Positions 34,473 through 43,497 of a stretch of DNA of 64,000 nt are shown one piece after another. The notes beneath the pieces were generated by a model that ran no database searches, was not told the origin of the DNA, and worked only from the letters and a program-made list of their open reading frames with translations. The stretch's first letter is position 1, and the number at the start of each line of letters is the position of its first letter. The DNA lies in assembly GCA_031261605.1 (NCBI GenBank), contig JAISJI010000060.1, positions 124,001-188,000 of the forward strand, given 5' to 3'. A program made the translations under genes and the position numbers. Source of the DNA: Ignavibacteria bacterium (GTDB taxonomy: Bacteria > Bacteroidota > Ignavibacteria > Kapaibacteriales > UBA2268).

Positions 34473-35921
34473 ATGATAAAATTCGGCACAGATGGCTGGC
34501 GAGCAGAAATCGCCCGTGATTTTACTTTTGAAAATTTGCGGTATGTAGCAATGGCTACCGCAAAATATATCAATTCATTAGCAGATGAGAAACGCAAAAA
34601 GAAAGTTCCAACCAATGCAAAACGGGAACGTCCTACTGTTGCCGCTTGCGTTGTTGGCTATGATACACGCTTCTTATCAAAAGAGTTCGCTTACGAGGTC
34701 GCTATGGTGCTTGCAAGTCAAGGAGTTATTGTGCATCTAACAGATGATGTATCCTCTACTCCGCAAGTTTCTTTTAATACCAAGCAAAAAGGCGTAAATC
34801 TCGGCATTGTAATCACAGCAAGCCATAACCCACCAAAATATAACGGCTTTAAGCTGAAAGCCGCTTTCGGCGGTCCGGCTACTCCAGAGCAAATCGCCTT
34901 AGTTGAAAAGGAACTTGCAAAAATCTGGGGCAAGCCACTAAATATTAAAATGCTTTCATTTGAAGATTACGTTGCTACTAGGCAGATACGCCTCTTTAAT
35001 GCTAAAGAATCCTATATCCGTTTGATTAAAAAGAAAATAGATGTAGAGGCGATACATAATGCAAAATTCAAAATGGTATTTGATATGATGTATGGCGCTG
35101 GTATTAATACAGTTAAGACATTGCTCCCTACCGCAGATGAAATACACGATGAACTCAACCCATCTTTCGGAAATCTCGGGCATCCAGAGCCAATAGCAGA
35201 AAATCTATACGACCTTAGCGATAAAGTTCGCGATGGTAAATATGATGTCGGCTTTGCTTTTGATGGCGATGCAGACCGGCTTGGTGCAGTTGATAACACT
35301 GGCGAGTTCGTTGATTCGCATAAAATATTTTTGATATTACTAAAATACTTAGTAGAGGTTAGAAAGAAACGCGCTGCTGTTGTAAAAACAGTATCGCTTA
35401 CATCTATGGTGGATATGTATTGCGAAAAGAAGCATCTTGAGATGATAGAAACACCAGTCGGCTTCAAATATGTTGCTGAATTGATGTCATCGCAAAATGT
35501 CCTCATCGGTGGCGAAGAGTCCGGGGGACTCGCTACAATACTACACATACCAGAGCGAGACGGCTTATTCAATGCTATGTTCTTGCTTGAAGTAATGGCT
35601 GTGCGTAAGAAATCATTGCGCGAACTCTGTCAAGAGTTAGACGAGGAATTTGGTCCGCACAGATATATGAGACGCGATAAAACTGTTACGCAACAAAAGA
35701 AAGAAGCAATACTCGCTTTCGCAGAAAAAGGACCTGCAAAGATTGGTAAAGAGCCAGTTCTTAGCACCAACAAGCGCGACGGCTATAAGTTCTTCGTAGA
35801 AAATGGATGGGTGCTAATCCGGGCATCAGGCACAGAGCCACTTGTTCGCATCTATGCTGAAGCGGATTCGCTCGGCAAGGTTAGCCAACTAATAGAAGAA
35901 GTAGAAAAATGGGGGAAATAA
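34473..35921 (+). CDS. Phosphoglucomutase/phosphomannomutase family protein
   Basis: An alpha-D-phosphohexomutase, which interconverts hexose 1- and 6-phosphates to supply sugar nucleotides for polysaccharide and glycan synthesis. It is 482 aa. The four family signatures are all present: the active-site serine loop TASHNPPKYNG, the metal-binding DGDADR, the sugar-binding GEESGG and the phosphate-binding RASGTEPLVRIY. The protein opens IKFGTDGWRAEIA, the usual substrate-loop motif. GAGG lies upstream of the ATG at 34473. It follows pnp by 58 bases on the same strand and may be co-transcribed, ending at the terminator at 35990. Whether glucose, mannose or glucosamine is the substrate cannot be told. 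Confidence 0.95.
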   Translation: MIKFGTDGWRAEIARDFTFENLRYVAMATAKYINSLADEKRKKKVPTNAKRERPTVAACVVGYDTRFLSKEFAYEVAMVLASQGVIVHLTDDVSSTPQVSFNTKQKGVNLGIVITASHNPPKYNGFKLKAAFGGPATPEQIALVEKELAKIWGKPLNIKMLSFEDYVATRQIRLFNAKESYIRLIKKKIDVEAIHNAKFKMVFDMMYGAGINTVKTLLPTADEIHDELNPSFGNLGHPEPIAENLYDLSDKVRDGKYDVGFAFDGDADRLGAVDNTGEFVDSHKIFLILLKYLVEVRKKRAAVVKTVSLTSMVDMYCEKKHLEMIETPVGFKYVAELMSSQNVLIGGEESGGLATILHIPERDGLFNAMFLLEVMAVRKKSLRELCQELDEEFGPHRYMRRDKTVTQQKKEAILAFAEKGPAKIGKEPVLSTNKRDGYKFFVENGWVLIRASGTEPLVRIYAEADSLGKVSQLIEEVEKWGK

Positions 35922-35989
35922 TTGAAGTGTAATATAGTAATGTTATTGCTTCATATTCCGTTTTAGTTCCTTATTATTCCCTAACGTTC

Positions 35990-36026
35990 AAAGGCAACAT
36001 ATTTCATTTTATGTTGCCTTTTTTTT
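35990..36026 (+). terminator. Intrinsic terminator after the phosphohexomutase gene
   Basis: AAAGGCAACATA and TATGTTGCCTTT arms around an 8-base loop, followed by further T's. Confidence 0.92.
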
Positions 36027-36068
36027 GATAGTATTGCTTGATATAATTATAATTTTGAAAAATATAAC

Positions 36069-36075
36069 TATATTG
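36069..36075 (+). promoter_or_regulatory. -7 promoter-like box TATATTG upstream of polA
   Basis: Followed at once by AGGAG (36077-36081) and a five-codon frame at 36091-36108 whose stop overlaps the polA start (ATGA). Confidence 0.45.
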
Positions 36076-36104
36076 CAGGAGTATAGTTCAATGAAAAATA
36101 CAAA

Positions 36105-38864
36105 ATGAGAAAACTATATTTGATAGACGGTATGTCTGTTGCATTTCGTGCCTATCACGCCTTCGGTGATACGCCACTAACAAACAAAGATGGTTTGCCT
36201 ACTGGAGCCATCTTAGGTTTTGCTAATATCATAACCGGTTTTATTGAGAAAGAAAAGCCGGATAATATCGCTGTGTGCTTTGATTGCCGCCAACCTACAT
36301 TTAGACATCAACTATATCCTGAATATAAAGCAAATCGCAAAGCATTTCCCGAAGATTTAGGCGTGCAACTGCCTTATATTAAGCGATTCATAGAACTGAT
36401 TGGAATCCGTAATATTGAAATGCCGGGCTTTGAAGCTGATGATATAATTGGCACAATCTCCCATATTGCTTCTGGGGATATGCAAGTGTATTGCCTTACA
36501 TCTGATAAGGATTTCTTCCAATTGCTTAATGATAATGTATTTCTGTTGCGAAATAAAAAAGGTAGCACGGACTTTGAAGTAATTGGCGTTAATGATGTGA
36601 AAGAGCGTTTTGGGGTGAGAGCATTACAAGTGGTGGATTACCTTGCACTCATTGGCGATACTTCGGATAACATTCCGGGGGTGAAAGGCATCGGCGAAAA
36701 GTCAGCAATACCGCTTATTGAGGATTATAATACGCTCGAAAATGTTTACGATAACTTGGATAAAATAGAGAAAGCACGAACACGCAAATTGCTGCAAGAA
36801 GGCAAGGATAGTGCCTTCTTATCTAAAACACTCGTTACGATTAAAACAGATATAGAATTGCCATTTGAAATTGACGATTTAATGCGAACGGACATAAATA
36901 CTGCTGAATTGGATGCGCTATTTAAGGAATTGGGATTTACACAATTGCGTAAGAAATGGAAAACTTTTCCCATAAAGAACGAATTGTCTATGGGCGACAA
37001 CTTATTTCCGCAATACGATGTAGTTGAAGAGTCGGAAGTAGGAGATATATTGCAAGAGAATACTGCAGAGTTTGTGCTCGTTGATATGATGAATATAAAT
37101 ACTATGCTTGCAGATATTGGCAACCTGCCGTATCTATCCGTTTGCGTAGAAACCGATACAGCCGATAGGAATACTAATCAAATAGTTGGTATCTCATTCT
37201 GCAATTCTGAAGACAAAGCGTATTACCTTCCATTCAAAAAAATAGAAGCCGAAAGCGAACCAGCAATCACAGACCTATTAGCCGAATACATATTGTCTGA
37301 TATACAATGGATACTGGAAGAGCCAACAATAATGAAATTCGGATACAATTTGAAAAGTGCCGCATACGCATTAAAGAAGCATGGCATAACGCTATCGCCA
37401 ATCTCTTTTGATGCCTCAGTTGGGGAGTTCCTTATTGACAACACCAGCGATTTAACAATGCAGCACCTTGCACGCAAGTATCTGCATACTGCAATGCCAT
37501 CGGCAAATTCTAAAAGCGAATTCTCCGACCTTGCCGATATGTCTATCGCAGATAAATGCAACTACTTCTGTAATATTGCAAACAATGTATTCAAATTGCG
37601 TTCAATTCTTGCGAACAAACTAAGCGAAGACAACATTTTCTTCGTTGCAGAAAGCATAGAATTTCCACTCGTAGAGATACTTACAGATATGGAATTTACA
37701 GGCATCGCTGTAGATACCAATGTATTGGAGGAACTTGGCTACGAAATAAACAAAGAAATAGTTAGATTGAAGCAATTCATTTTTAATGAGACAAATGTTG
37801 AATTTAACATAGATAGTCCTAAGCAACTTGCAGATGTGCTATTCAATAAACTCGGCTTGCATCCAAGTAAGAAAAATAAAACGGGATACTCTACTGACCT
37901 CGAAACGCTTACAGAACTTGCACAAACAAAGCCAGTTGCGGACTTAATACTAAATTATAGAAAGTATAGTAAGATAAAGAATACATATATTGATGCTCTA
38001 CCAAAGCAGATAAATGAAAAGACACAGCGAGTCCATACAACATTTAATCAAAATGTTGTATCCACAGGGCGCTTGTCTTCCTCTGACCCAAATTTGCAAA
38101 ATATTCCAATTCGCACTGAAATCGGAAAGGAGATTAGGGCTGCTTTCATTGCTCGCAATGCGGATTATATGCTCGTGTCGGCGGATTATTCACAGATTGA
38201 ATTGCGGATAATGGCGTTCGCCAGCAATGATGCAAATTTGATTTCTGCATTCAAAAATAATTTAGATATTCACTCGGCAACGGCATCTCTATTATTCAAT
38301 AGAGATGTTGCAGATGTCACGGATGATATGCGTAGGACAGCCAAGACGGTCAATTTTGGTATCATATATGGACTTGGCTCTTATGGTCTGTCGCAACGAT
38401 TGCAGATTACAAGAAGTGCCGCTGATGGCATTATACACGGCTATTTTGAAAAGTTCCCCGGTATTAGACAATACATTACAGAAACTTTGGATAAAGTGAG
38501 ACGACTCGGATTTGCAGAGACAATGACTGGACGCAGACGCTACTTCCAAGACATTAATCATAGGAATTTTAATATTCGCTCTGCTGCCGAACGTGCTGCT
38601 ATAAATATGCCGATACAAGGAACGGCATCTGATATGATAAAAATTGCGATGATAAATATCTATCAGATTCTTAAACAACAAGGTTCTAATTCTAAAATGC
38701 TACTCCAAGTGCATGATGAGTTATTGTTTGAAGTGCCGATTGAAGAGGTGGATATTGTGAGCAACATTGTAAATACGCAGATGATTTATGCATTGCCATT
38801 GGGCGACATCCCATTAGCGATTACGCTCGGTGCTGGTAGGAATTGGTTGGAAGCGCATCCGTAA
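36105..38864 (+). CDS. polA: DNA polymerase I with degenerate 3'-5' exonuclease site
   Basis: Family A DNA polymerase I, 919 aa, used in Okazaki-fragment processing and repair. The 5' nuclease domain (about 1-290) is intact, with YLIDGMSVAFRAYH, CFDCRQPTFR, GFEADDIIG, SDKDFFQLL and DTSDNIPGVKGIG. The polymerase domain is intact: motif A ADYSQIELRI, motif B RRTAKTVNFGIIYG, motif C LQVHDELLFEVP. The middle proofreading domain (about 330-520) keeps its fold-like pattern but has lost its acidic ligands: motif I reads VCVETD with Cys347 where Asp is expected, motif II NLKSAAYA has Ala419 for Asp, and motif III has Tyr487 but Ile491 for Asp. Proofreading is therefore probably absent. A five-codon leader frame overlaps the start codon. 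The gene ends at a bidirectional terminator shared with rplI. Confidence 0.97.
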   Translation: MRKLYLIDGMSVAFRAYHAFGDTPLTNKDGLPTGAILGFANIITGFIEKEKPDNIAVCFDCRQPTFRHQLYPEYKANRKAFPEDLGVQLPYIKRFIELIGIRNIEMPGFEADDIIGTISHIASGDMQVYCLTSDKDFFQLLNDNVFLLRNKKGSTDFEVIGVNDVKERFGVRALQVVDYLALIGDTSDNIPGVKGIGEKSAIPLIEDYNTLENVYDNLDKIEKARTRKLLQEGKDSAFLSKTLVTIKTDIELPFEIDDLMRTDINTAELDALFKELGFTQLRKKWKTFPIKNELSMGDNLFPQYDVVEESEVGDILQENTAEFVLVDMMNINTMLADIGNLPYLSVCVETDTADRNTNQIVGISFCNSEDKAYYLPFKKIEAESEPAITDLLAEYILSDIQWILEEPTIMKFGYNLKSAAYALKKHGITLSPISFDASVGEFLIDNTSDLTMQHLARKYLHTAMPSANSKSEFSDLADMSIADKCNYFCNIANNVFKLRSILANKLSEDNIFFVAESIEFPLVEILTDMEFTGIAVDTNVLEELGYEINKEIVRLKQFIFNETNVEFNIDSPKQLADVLFNKLGLHPSKKNKTGYSTDLETLTELAQTKPVADLILNYRKYSKIKNTYIDALPKQINEKTQRVHTTFNQNVVSTGRLSSSDPNLQNIPIRTEIGKEIRAAFIARNADYMLVSADYSQIELRIMAFASNDANLISAFKNNLDIHSATASLLFNRDVADVTDDMRRTAKTVNFGIIYGLGSYGLSQRLQITRSAADGIIHGYFEKFPGIRQYITETLDKVRRLGFAETMTGRRRYFQDINHRNFNIRSAAERAAINMPIQGTASDMIKIAMINIYQILKQQGSNSKMLLQVHDELLFEVPIEEVDIVSNIVNTQMIYALPLGDIPLAITLGAGRNWLEAHP

Positions 38865-38883
38865 AAATGTCCACCTAAATAAA

Positions 38884-38921
38884 AAAAAGACCGATGCACT
38901 ACCTAATGTATCGGTCTTTTT
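38884..38921. terminator. Bidirectional terminator between polA and rplI
   Basis: AAAAGACCGAT and ATCGGTCTTTT arms, with A-run and T-run on either side, between two convergent genes. Confidence 0.9.
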
Positions 38922-38939
38922 ATTAATCCTAATATGTCA

Positions 38940-39416
38940 TTATTCTTCAGATAGAACAATAGGTTGGGGCTCTTCTTCGGCTATTACCCATACCTTTACA
39001 TTTGGGGTAACCTCTGGATGCAATTTTACTTTTACATCAAATATACCGAGTGTCTTAATTGGTTCATCAAGTAGAACATCGTGTCTATCTATGGTATATC
39101 CCAATTCAGATAGTTTATTTGATATTAATGCATTACTGACGGAGCCGTATAGTTTGCTTGCTTCGCCAACTTTCATTGCAATAGATATCTGCAAGTCCGA
39201 CATTTTCTCAGCGAGTTGCTGTGCAGCCATTTTTGCTTTTTCGGCAATTGTGGATTGCTGTTGTTTATAGAACTCTACGCGTTTTGTTGCTCCCGCTTTA
39301 GCGACAAAAGCAAAGTCGCGAGGTATAAGGTAGTTGCGTGCAAAGCCGTCTTTTACTGTAACGACATCGCCCATTTTGCCTAGTTTGTCTATATTTTTTC
39401 TTAATATTATTTTCAT
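38940..39416 (-). CDS. rplI: 50S ribosomal protein L9
   Basis: Ribosomal protein L9 of the large subunit, 158 aa. The N-terminal domain has the family signature (KIILRKNIDKLGKMGDVV and VKDGFARNYLIPRDFA), then a long connecting helix (about 45-75), then the C-terminal domain (KLYGSVSNALIS, LLDEPIKTLG). AAGGA lies a few bases before the ATG. It follows rpsF by 67 bases on the same strand. The usual rpsR (S18) gene, and ssb where present, are missing between the two; S18 must be encoded elsewhere. Confidence 0.97.
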   Translation of the reverse strand: MKIILRKNIDKLGKMGDVVTVKDGFARNYLIPRDFAFVAKAGATKRVEFYKQQQSTIAEKAKMAAQQLAEKMSDLQISIAMKVGEASKLYGSVSNALISNKLSELGYTIDRHDVLLDEPIKTLGIFDVKVKLHPEVTPNVKVWVIAEEEPQPIVLSEE

Positions 39417-39483
39417 TTTATTTCCTTCTATAAATAAGTAAAAAGAATGGTTAATTAATAGTATGCCAATTAGATAACACTAA

Positions 39484-39972
39484 TTAGAGGACTGGTGGAA
39501 TTACTTCAAGAATAGAATCATCTATCACTATGTCATCTATATCATCTGTATCATTAGCAATGTCTGGCGGAAGCGCTGTTATGATTACTGGCTTCTCTAC
39601 TTCTACGATAGAAGACAGAATGGTCTCACCTGATTTTCCTTCTGAAAGGGATTTTTGCTTGCGGTATTCGCGAAGTTCCGGCTCTAATAGAAGTGTAAGA
39701 TGACGCAAAATAGTATCATCAAGCACTAAAAAACGCTCTAATATTGGAACTTCTGCTGGCTGGATGTTATACACAAAATGCACATAATATCCGTGATGTC
39801 TTTTACTTATTGGATAAGCAAGACGGCGATTACCCCATTTGTTTGTCTCTTCTACCACGCCTCCGTGGTTCTCTATAAAAGATGTTATTTTATTAACAGC
39901 GCCTTCTATATCTTGGGGTTCTAATGCCGCATTAATAATTGTGGTTGTCTCATAGACACGGCGAATGCTCAT
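39484..39972 (-). CDS. rpsF: 30S ribosomal protein S6 with acidic C-terminal extension
   Basis: Ribosomal protein S6 of the small subunit. The S6 fold covers about residues 1-110 (RRVYETTTIINAALEP, WGNRRLAYPISKRHHGYYVHF, LERFLVLDDTILRHL). After this comes a 50-residue tail that is hydrophobic then strongly acidic (NDTDDIDDIVIDDS), longer than in most S6 proteins (162 aa against about 100-130); acidic S6 tails are known in several lineages. GGAG precedes the ATG, and an exact -7-like box sits 40 bases upstream. First gene of the rpsF-rplI transcript. Confidence 0.96.
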   Translation of the reverse strand: MSIRRVYETTTIINAALEPQDIEGAVNKITSFIENHGGVVEETNKWGNRRLAYPISKRHHGYYVHFVYNIQPAEVPILERFLVLDDTILRHLTLLLEPELREYRKQKSLSEGKSGETILSSIVEVEKPVIITALPPDIANDTDDIDDIVIDDSILEVIPPVL

Positions 39973-40011
39973 TATTTCTCCGAATTATTTGTTTAATTAT
40001 ATTACAGATTA

Positions 40012-40019
40012 CAAATATA
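40012..40019 (-). promoter_or_regulatory. -7 promoter-like box TATATTTG upstream of rpsF
   Basis: An exact TAnnTTTG match on the minus strand; predicted leader of about 33 bases before the ATG at 39972. Confidence 0.55.
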
Positions 40020-40200
40020 CCACTTTTTTCTTAAATAATAATACTTTATTGCAAAAAATATTCATTTTGTTTATAACTACGCTCTAAATAGTGAAAAAAA
40101 ATACTATATTTTGATATAGAATATTTATTTTCGTTCCAAAAATATTCATCATTAAATAAAAACTCTCTCAATGCAAATGTAAAAGAACTATACTACAAAC

Positions 40201-40238
40201 AAAAAAAGTAGGAACTCAATATTTGAATCCCTACTTTT
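40201..40238 (-). terminator. Intrinsic terminator of the OPT transporter gene
   Basis: AAAAGTAGG and CCTACTTTT arms flanked by A- and T-runs, 27 bases past the OPT stop at 40265. No other gene is seen in 39973-40264 apart from the rpsF promoter region. Confidence 0.85.
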
Positions 40239-40264
40239 ATTTTTAACAATCAGCGACGATATAA

Positions 40265-42289
40265 CTAATCGCCTTCTTTTGCTTTCTTTGTCTCCCATAC
40301 GAAGTAGATGAGCAATAAGATGAATGCTACTAATGCTAATGTCTCTGCTCCAACTTCATTGCCATCAAATATATGCAAGTTCAAATCAAAACCGAAGAAT
40401 AGCAACAATGCACCTATTACACCAAATATTGCAGCACCGGCTATCATACCCGATGAAATCAATGTGCCTCTCGCTATACGTGCTTCTGCAACTTTCTCTG
40501 GCTTCTTTGCGCTTGGCTTACCGAGGAAATGATTCAGCAATCCACCAACTACAAGCGGTGTATTTAATCCCAATGGAATAAACATACCAAGTGCAAACGC
40601 AAGCGGTGGAATACCAATGAAATTAAGCATCAAAGACAGCAATGCACCAACCACATATAGTATCCAATATACTTTTGCACCCGGTAACATAAGTGGCTCT
40701 ATCACAGCAGCCATTGCATTTGCTTGTGGTGCAATTAGCGGATTAGGTGTCTCTGGAGTTAGCACATATCCATACGCTTGCCCCAATATGTAAATAACAA
40801 CGCCCACAGTAGCAGCCGATACGAGCGTCCCGAGGAACTTCCATTTCTCTTGCTTTACTGGTGTTGTTCCCATCCAATATCCAATCTTTAAGTCGGTAAC
40901 AAATCCACCAGCCATTGATAATGCCGTGCATACGATACCACCAATTACTAATGCACTCATCATTCCTAACGGACCCGATAAGCCAGCACCAACTAACACA
41001 AATGACGACAGTATTAATGTCATCAATGTCATACCAGATACTGGATTAGAACCGACAATCGCTATTGCATTTGCAGCAACTGTTGTGAATAAGAATGAGA
41101 TGACAACTAATGTTATCAACGCTACAACCGCTTGGAATGGCGTAATATCTACTCCAAATAATAAGAATACAAATATTGCACCAATTACTAATATTGCTAA
41201 AAGAAATATAGTAGACATTTTCAAATCCTTCTCCGTGCGTGGAGTGGCATCCGCAACCGTAGCATCTTTCTTACCACCGGTTATACCAGCAACAGCAAGC
41301 TTAAACGCTGAACCAATAACCGATGACGACTTAACGATACCAATAATACCAGCCATTGCAATCGCTCCAATACCTATTGGACGCACATAAGCACGGAAAA
41401 TATCTTCTGGCGACATCGCTTGTATCGGATTAACGCCGCTACCCATCATAGTAACAACGATGTCTCCAATTTCATTGATTAGTGGAACAAATATCCACCA
41501 CGATAAAAATGAGCCAACAGTAATTATAAGAGCGTATTTCAAACCTACAAGATAGCCGAATGAGAACACCAACGGGCTAACGCTCATATGGAATACCAAC
41601 TTGGACTTGTCGGCAAGTGTTGTGCCTATTGACAAAACACGTGATGTTACTTCATCTGCGAACAAGTGAAATGAAGATATTACAAATTCAAATAATCCAC
41701 CTACAAGTCCGCTAATGATAAGGGTTTTGGCTTGCGAGCCACCTTTTTCACCAGCAATTAATATTTCTGCACCGGCTGTTGCTTCTGGAAATGGAAACTT
41801 GCCGTGCATATCTTTTACAAAATATTTACGGAATGGAATTAGGAATAGAATGCCGAGAAAGCCACCGAATAGCGATGAGAAAAAGATTTGAACGAAGTTC
41901 GCTTGTATCTCCGGATACTTGGCTTGCAATATATACAGCGCCGGTATGGTGAATATAGCACCTGCTACGATAACACCGGAACTCGCTCCGATGGATTGGA
42001 TGATGATGTTTTGCGATAATGCAAATTTCTTTTTGAGTGCTGTTGATGCGCCCACTGCGATAATAGAAATTGGAATCGCTGCTTCGAATACTTGTCCGAT
42101 TTTCAATCCCGAGTATGCTGCTGCTGCCGAAAATATAATTGCCATTAGCAAGCCCATTCCGACTGACCAAAGCGTCACCTCTGGGAATGTAGCATTAACG
42201 GGCATCACTGGAACATATTCCTCACCCGGCTTCAGCTCGCGATGAGCATTTTCAGGCAATTTCGCTTCATAAGTAATGTTGTTATCCAT
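40265..42289 (-). CDS. OPT-family oligopeptide transporter
   Basis: A 674-aa inner-membrane transporter of the OPT family, which moves oligopeptides or metal chelates driven by the proton gradient. About fourteen to sixteen hydrophobic spans can be counted across the whole length. Family-typical stretches are the N-terminal TLWSVGMGLLMAIIFSAAAAY, GLKIGQVFEAAIPISI, the FPFPEATAGAEILIAGE loop, and ALGMFIPLGLNTPLVVGG near the C-terminus. No Shine-Dalgarno sequence precedes the start; a TATATTG box lies 37 bases upstream. No adjacent peptidase or siderophore gene hints at the substrate; dtd upstream on the same strand is separated by 90 bases. Confidence 0.95.
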   Translation of the reverse strand: MDNNITYEAKLPENAHRELKPGEEYVPVMPVNATFPEVTLWSVGMGLLMAIIFSAAAAYSGLKIGQVFEAAIPISIIAVGASTALKKKFALSQNIIIQSIGASSGVIVAGAIFTIPALYILQAKYPEIQANFVQIFFSSLFGGFLGILFLIPFRKYFVKDMHGKFPFPEATAGAEILIAGEKGGSQAKTLIISGLVGGLFEFVISSFHLFADEVTSRVLSIGTTLADKSKLVFHMSVSPLVFSFGYLVGLKYALIITVGSFLSWWIFVPLINEIGDIVVTMMGSGVNPIQAMSPEDIFRAYVRPIGIGAIAMAGIIGIVKSSSVIGSAFKLAVAGITGGKKDATVADATPRTEKDLKMSTIFLLAILVIGAIFVFLLFGVDITPFQAVVALITLVVISFLFTTVAANAIAIVGSNPVSGMTLMTLILSSFVLVGAGLSGPLGMMSALVIGGIVCTALSMAGGFVTDLKIGYWMGTTPVKQEKWKFLGTLVSAATVGVVIYILGQAYGYVLTPETPNPLIAPQANAMAAVIEPLMLPGAKVYWILYVVGALLSLMLNFIGIPPLAFALGMFIPLGLNTPLVVGGLLNHFLGKPSAKKPEKVAEARIARGTLISSGMIAGAAIFGVIGALLLFFGFDLNLHIFDGNEVGAETLALVAFILLLIYFVWETKKAKEGD

Positions 42290-42325
42290 AATTTGTAATT
42301 GAATAGTTGATAATTTTCAATCTTT

Positions 42326-42332
42326 CAATATA
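42326..42332 (-). promoter_or_regulatory. -7 promoter-like box TATATTG upstream of the OPT gene
   Basis: On the minus strand, 37 bases before the ATG at 42289; predicted leader of about 30 bases. Confidence 0.4.
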
Positions 42333-42379
42333 CTAAAAATAACGGAATTTATACGCATAGAGAAATATATATTGCAAAT

Positions 42380-42826
42380 TTACTTTTCTACAATGATAGT
42401 AACCGGTCCGTCATTAACAAGTGAAACATCCATTTCTGCACCGAATACACCTGTAAAAATGCGTATCTTTGTGCCGTATTGCTCTTTTATTTTCTCAATA
42501 AATTTATTGTAAATTGGCTCTGAATCTGCACTCGGCGCTGCATCTGTATAACTTGGACGAAAGCCCCTTTGTGCATTTCCATATAAAGTAAAATTGGATA
42601 CAACAAGTATTCCACCAGCAATATCAAGCACAGAACGATTCATTACGCCATTTTCATCATCAAAAATACGGAGATTTACCACTTTGTTAATTAACCAATC
42701 AATTTCTACATCGCCGTCAGAGTGAGTGATACCAAGCAATACAAGTATCCCGGCATCTATACTTCCTACAATTTCATTGCCTACTGCTACACTTGCATTT
42801 TTTACTCTTTGTATAACTGCCTTCAT
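42380..42826 (-). CDS. dtd: D-aminoacyl-tRNA deacylase
   Basis: DTD, a 148-aa homodimeric proofreading enzyme that removes D-amino acids (and glycine from tRNA-Ala) from mischarged tRNAs. The protein opens MKAVIQRVKNASVAVG. The two active-site motifs are recognisable: the SQxxL loop reads VVSNFTLYGNAQRGFRPSY, with Asn for the usual Gln, and the cross-subunit NxGPV loop reads VNDGPVTIIVE. It is the usual length and ends shortly after that motif. Divergent from gmhA across 90 bases that contain a -7-like box for each direction. Confidence 0.95.
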   Translation of the reverse strand: MKAVIQRVKNASVAVGNEIVGSIDAGILVLLGITHSDGDVEIDWLINKVVNLRIFDDENGVMNRSVLDIAGGILVVSNFTLYGNAQRGFRPSYTDAAPSADSEPIYNKFIEKIKEQYGTKIRIFTGVFGAEMDVSLVNDGPVTIIVEK

Positions 42827-42864
42827 AAATTACATTTATTTTGAAATTAAATTTGTGCAAATTA

Positions 42865-42872
42865 CAAATTTA
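42865..42872 (-). promoter_or_regulatory. -7 promoter-like box TAAATTTG upstream of dtd
   Basis: A TAnnTTTG match on the minus strand, 38 bases before the dtd ATG. Confidence 0.45.
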
Positions 42873-42887
42873 TTTAATTATTATTGC

Positions 42888-42894
42888 TATTTTG
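42888..42894 (+). promoter_or_regulatory. -7 promoter-like box TATTTTG upstream of gmhA
   Basis: Lies 22 bases before the gmhA ATG at 42917; with the dtd box it forms a back-to-back divergent arrangement. Confidence 0.4.
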
Positions 42895-42916
42895 CATAAA
42901 ATAAATCGGAATATTT

Positions 42917-43492
42917 ATGGAATTGCAAATAAAAAAACAAATTAATGCCTCAATAGAAACAATGCAATCGCTTGATATAGCCAGTATTGCAGAGGTTGCA
43001 CGCATATTAGCAAATTGCTTCAATAGTGGTAATAAATTGCTGTTGTGCGGAAATGGTGGTAGTGCTGCTGACTGCCAACATATCGCTGCGGAATTGGTTA
43101 TACGCTTTCGTAGTTCGGTCAAACGCCCCGCTCTACCGGCGATTGCGCTTACAACCGATACTTCTATTCTTACTGCTGGTGGAAATGATATTGGCTTTGA
43201 TAATGTTTTTGCTCAGCAAGTGAATGCACTCGGAAATCGTGGCGATGTTATTATCGGCATCTCCACAAGCGGTAATTCCCCCAATGTAATTAATGCCGTT
43301 ACAACCGCTAAAGACAAGGGGTTACATACTATTGGCTTGCTTGGAAATGATGGTGGAAAACTTGCAAATATGTGCGACAATTTTATCATTGTGCGACAAT
43401 CTGAAACTGCACGCATACAAGAATCGCATTTGCTGATAGAGCATATTTTGTGCGATTTAATTGAGCGCCAGATGTATCCGCATTTGTTTTAG
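42917..43492 (+). CDS. gmhA: Phosphoheptose isomerase (sedoheptulose 7-phosphate isomerase)
   Basis: GmhA converts sedoheptulose 7-phosphate to heptose 7-phosphate, the first step to ADP-heptose for the lipopolysaccharide inner core; cytoplasmic SIS-domain tetramer with zinc. It is 191 aa, the normal length. Seen motifs: LLLCGNGGSAADCQHIAAEL, RPALPAIALTTDTSILTA, DVIIGISTSGNSPNV and the C-terminal QESHLLIEHILCDLIE with the zinc-binding His. The start is weakly preceded by CGGAA. It converges with secA across five bases. With the LptE-like lipoprotein it supports a heptose-containing LPS. The other heptose genes are not in the window. Confidence 0.95.
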   Translation: MELQIKKQINASIETMQSLDIASIAEVARILANCFNSGNKLLLCGNGGSAADCQHIAAELVIRFRSSVKRPALPAIALTTDTSILTAGGNDIGFDNVFAQQVNALGNRGDVIIGISTSGNSPNVINAVTTAKDKGLHTIGLLGNDGGKLANMCDNFIIVRQSETARIQESHLLIEHILCDLIERQMYPHLF

Positions 43493-43497
43493 ATGTC

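Noticed and set aside
40926-41390. A 154-codon plus-strand frame opposite the OPT transporter
   Set aside because: It is the antisense shadow of a multispan membrane protein, rich in Pro/Ile/Thr, with no domain or initiation signal.
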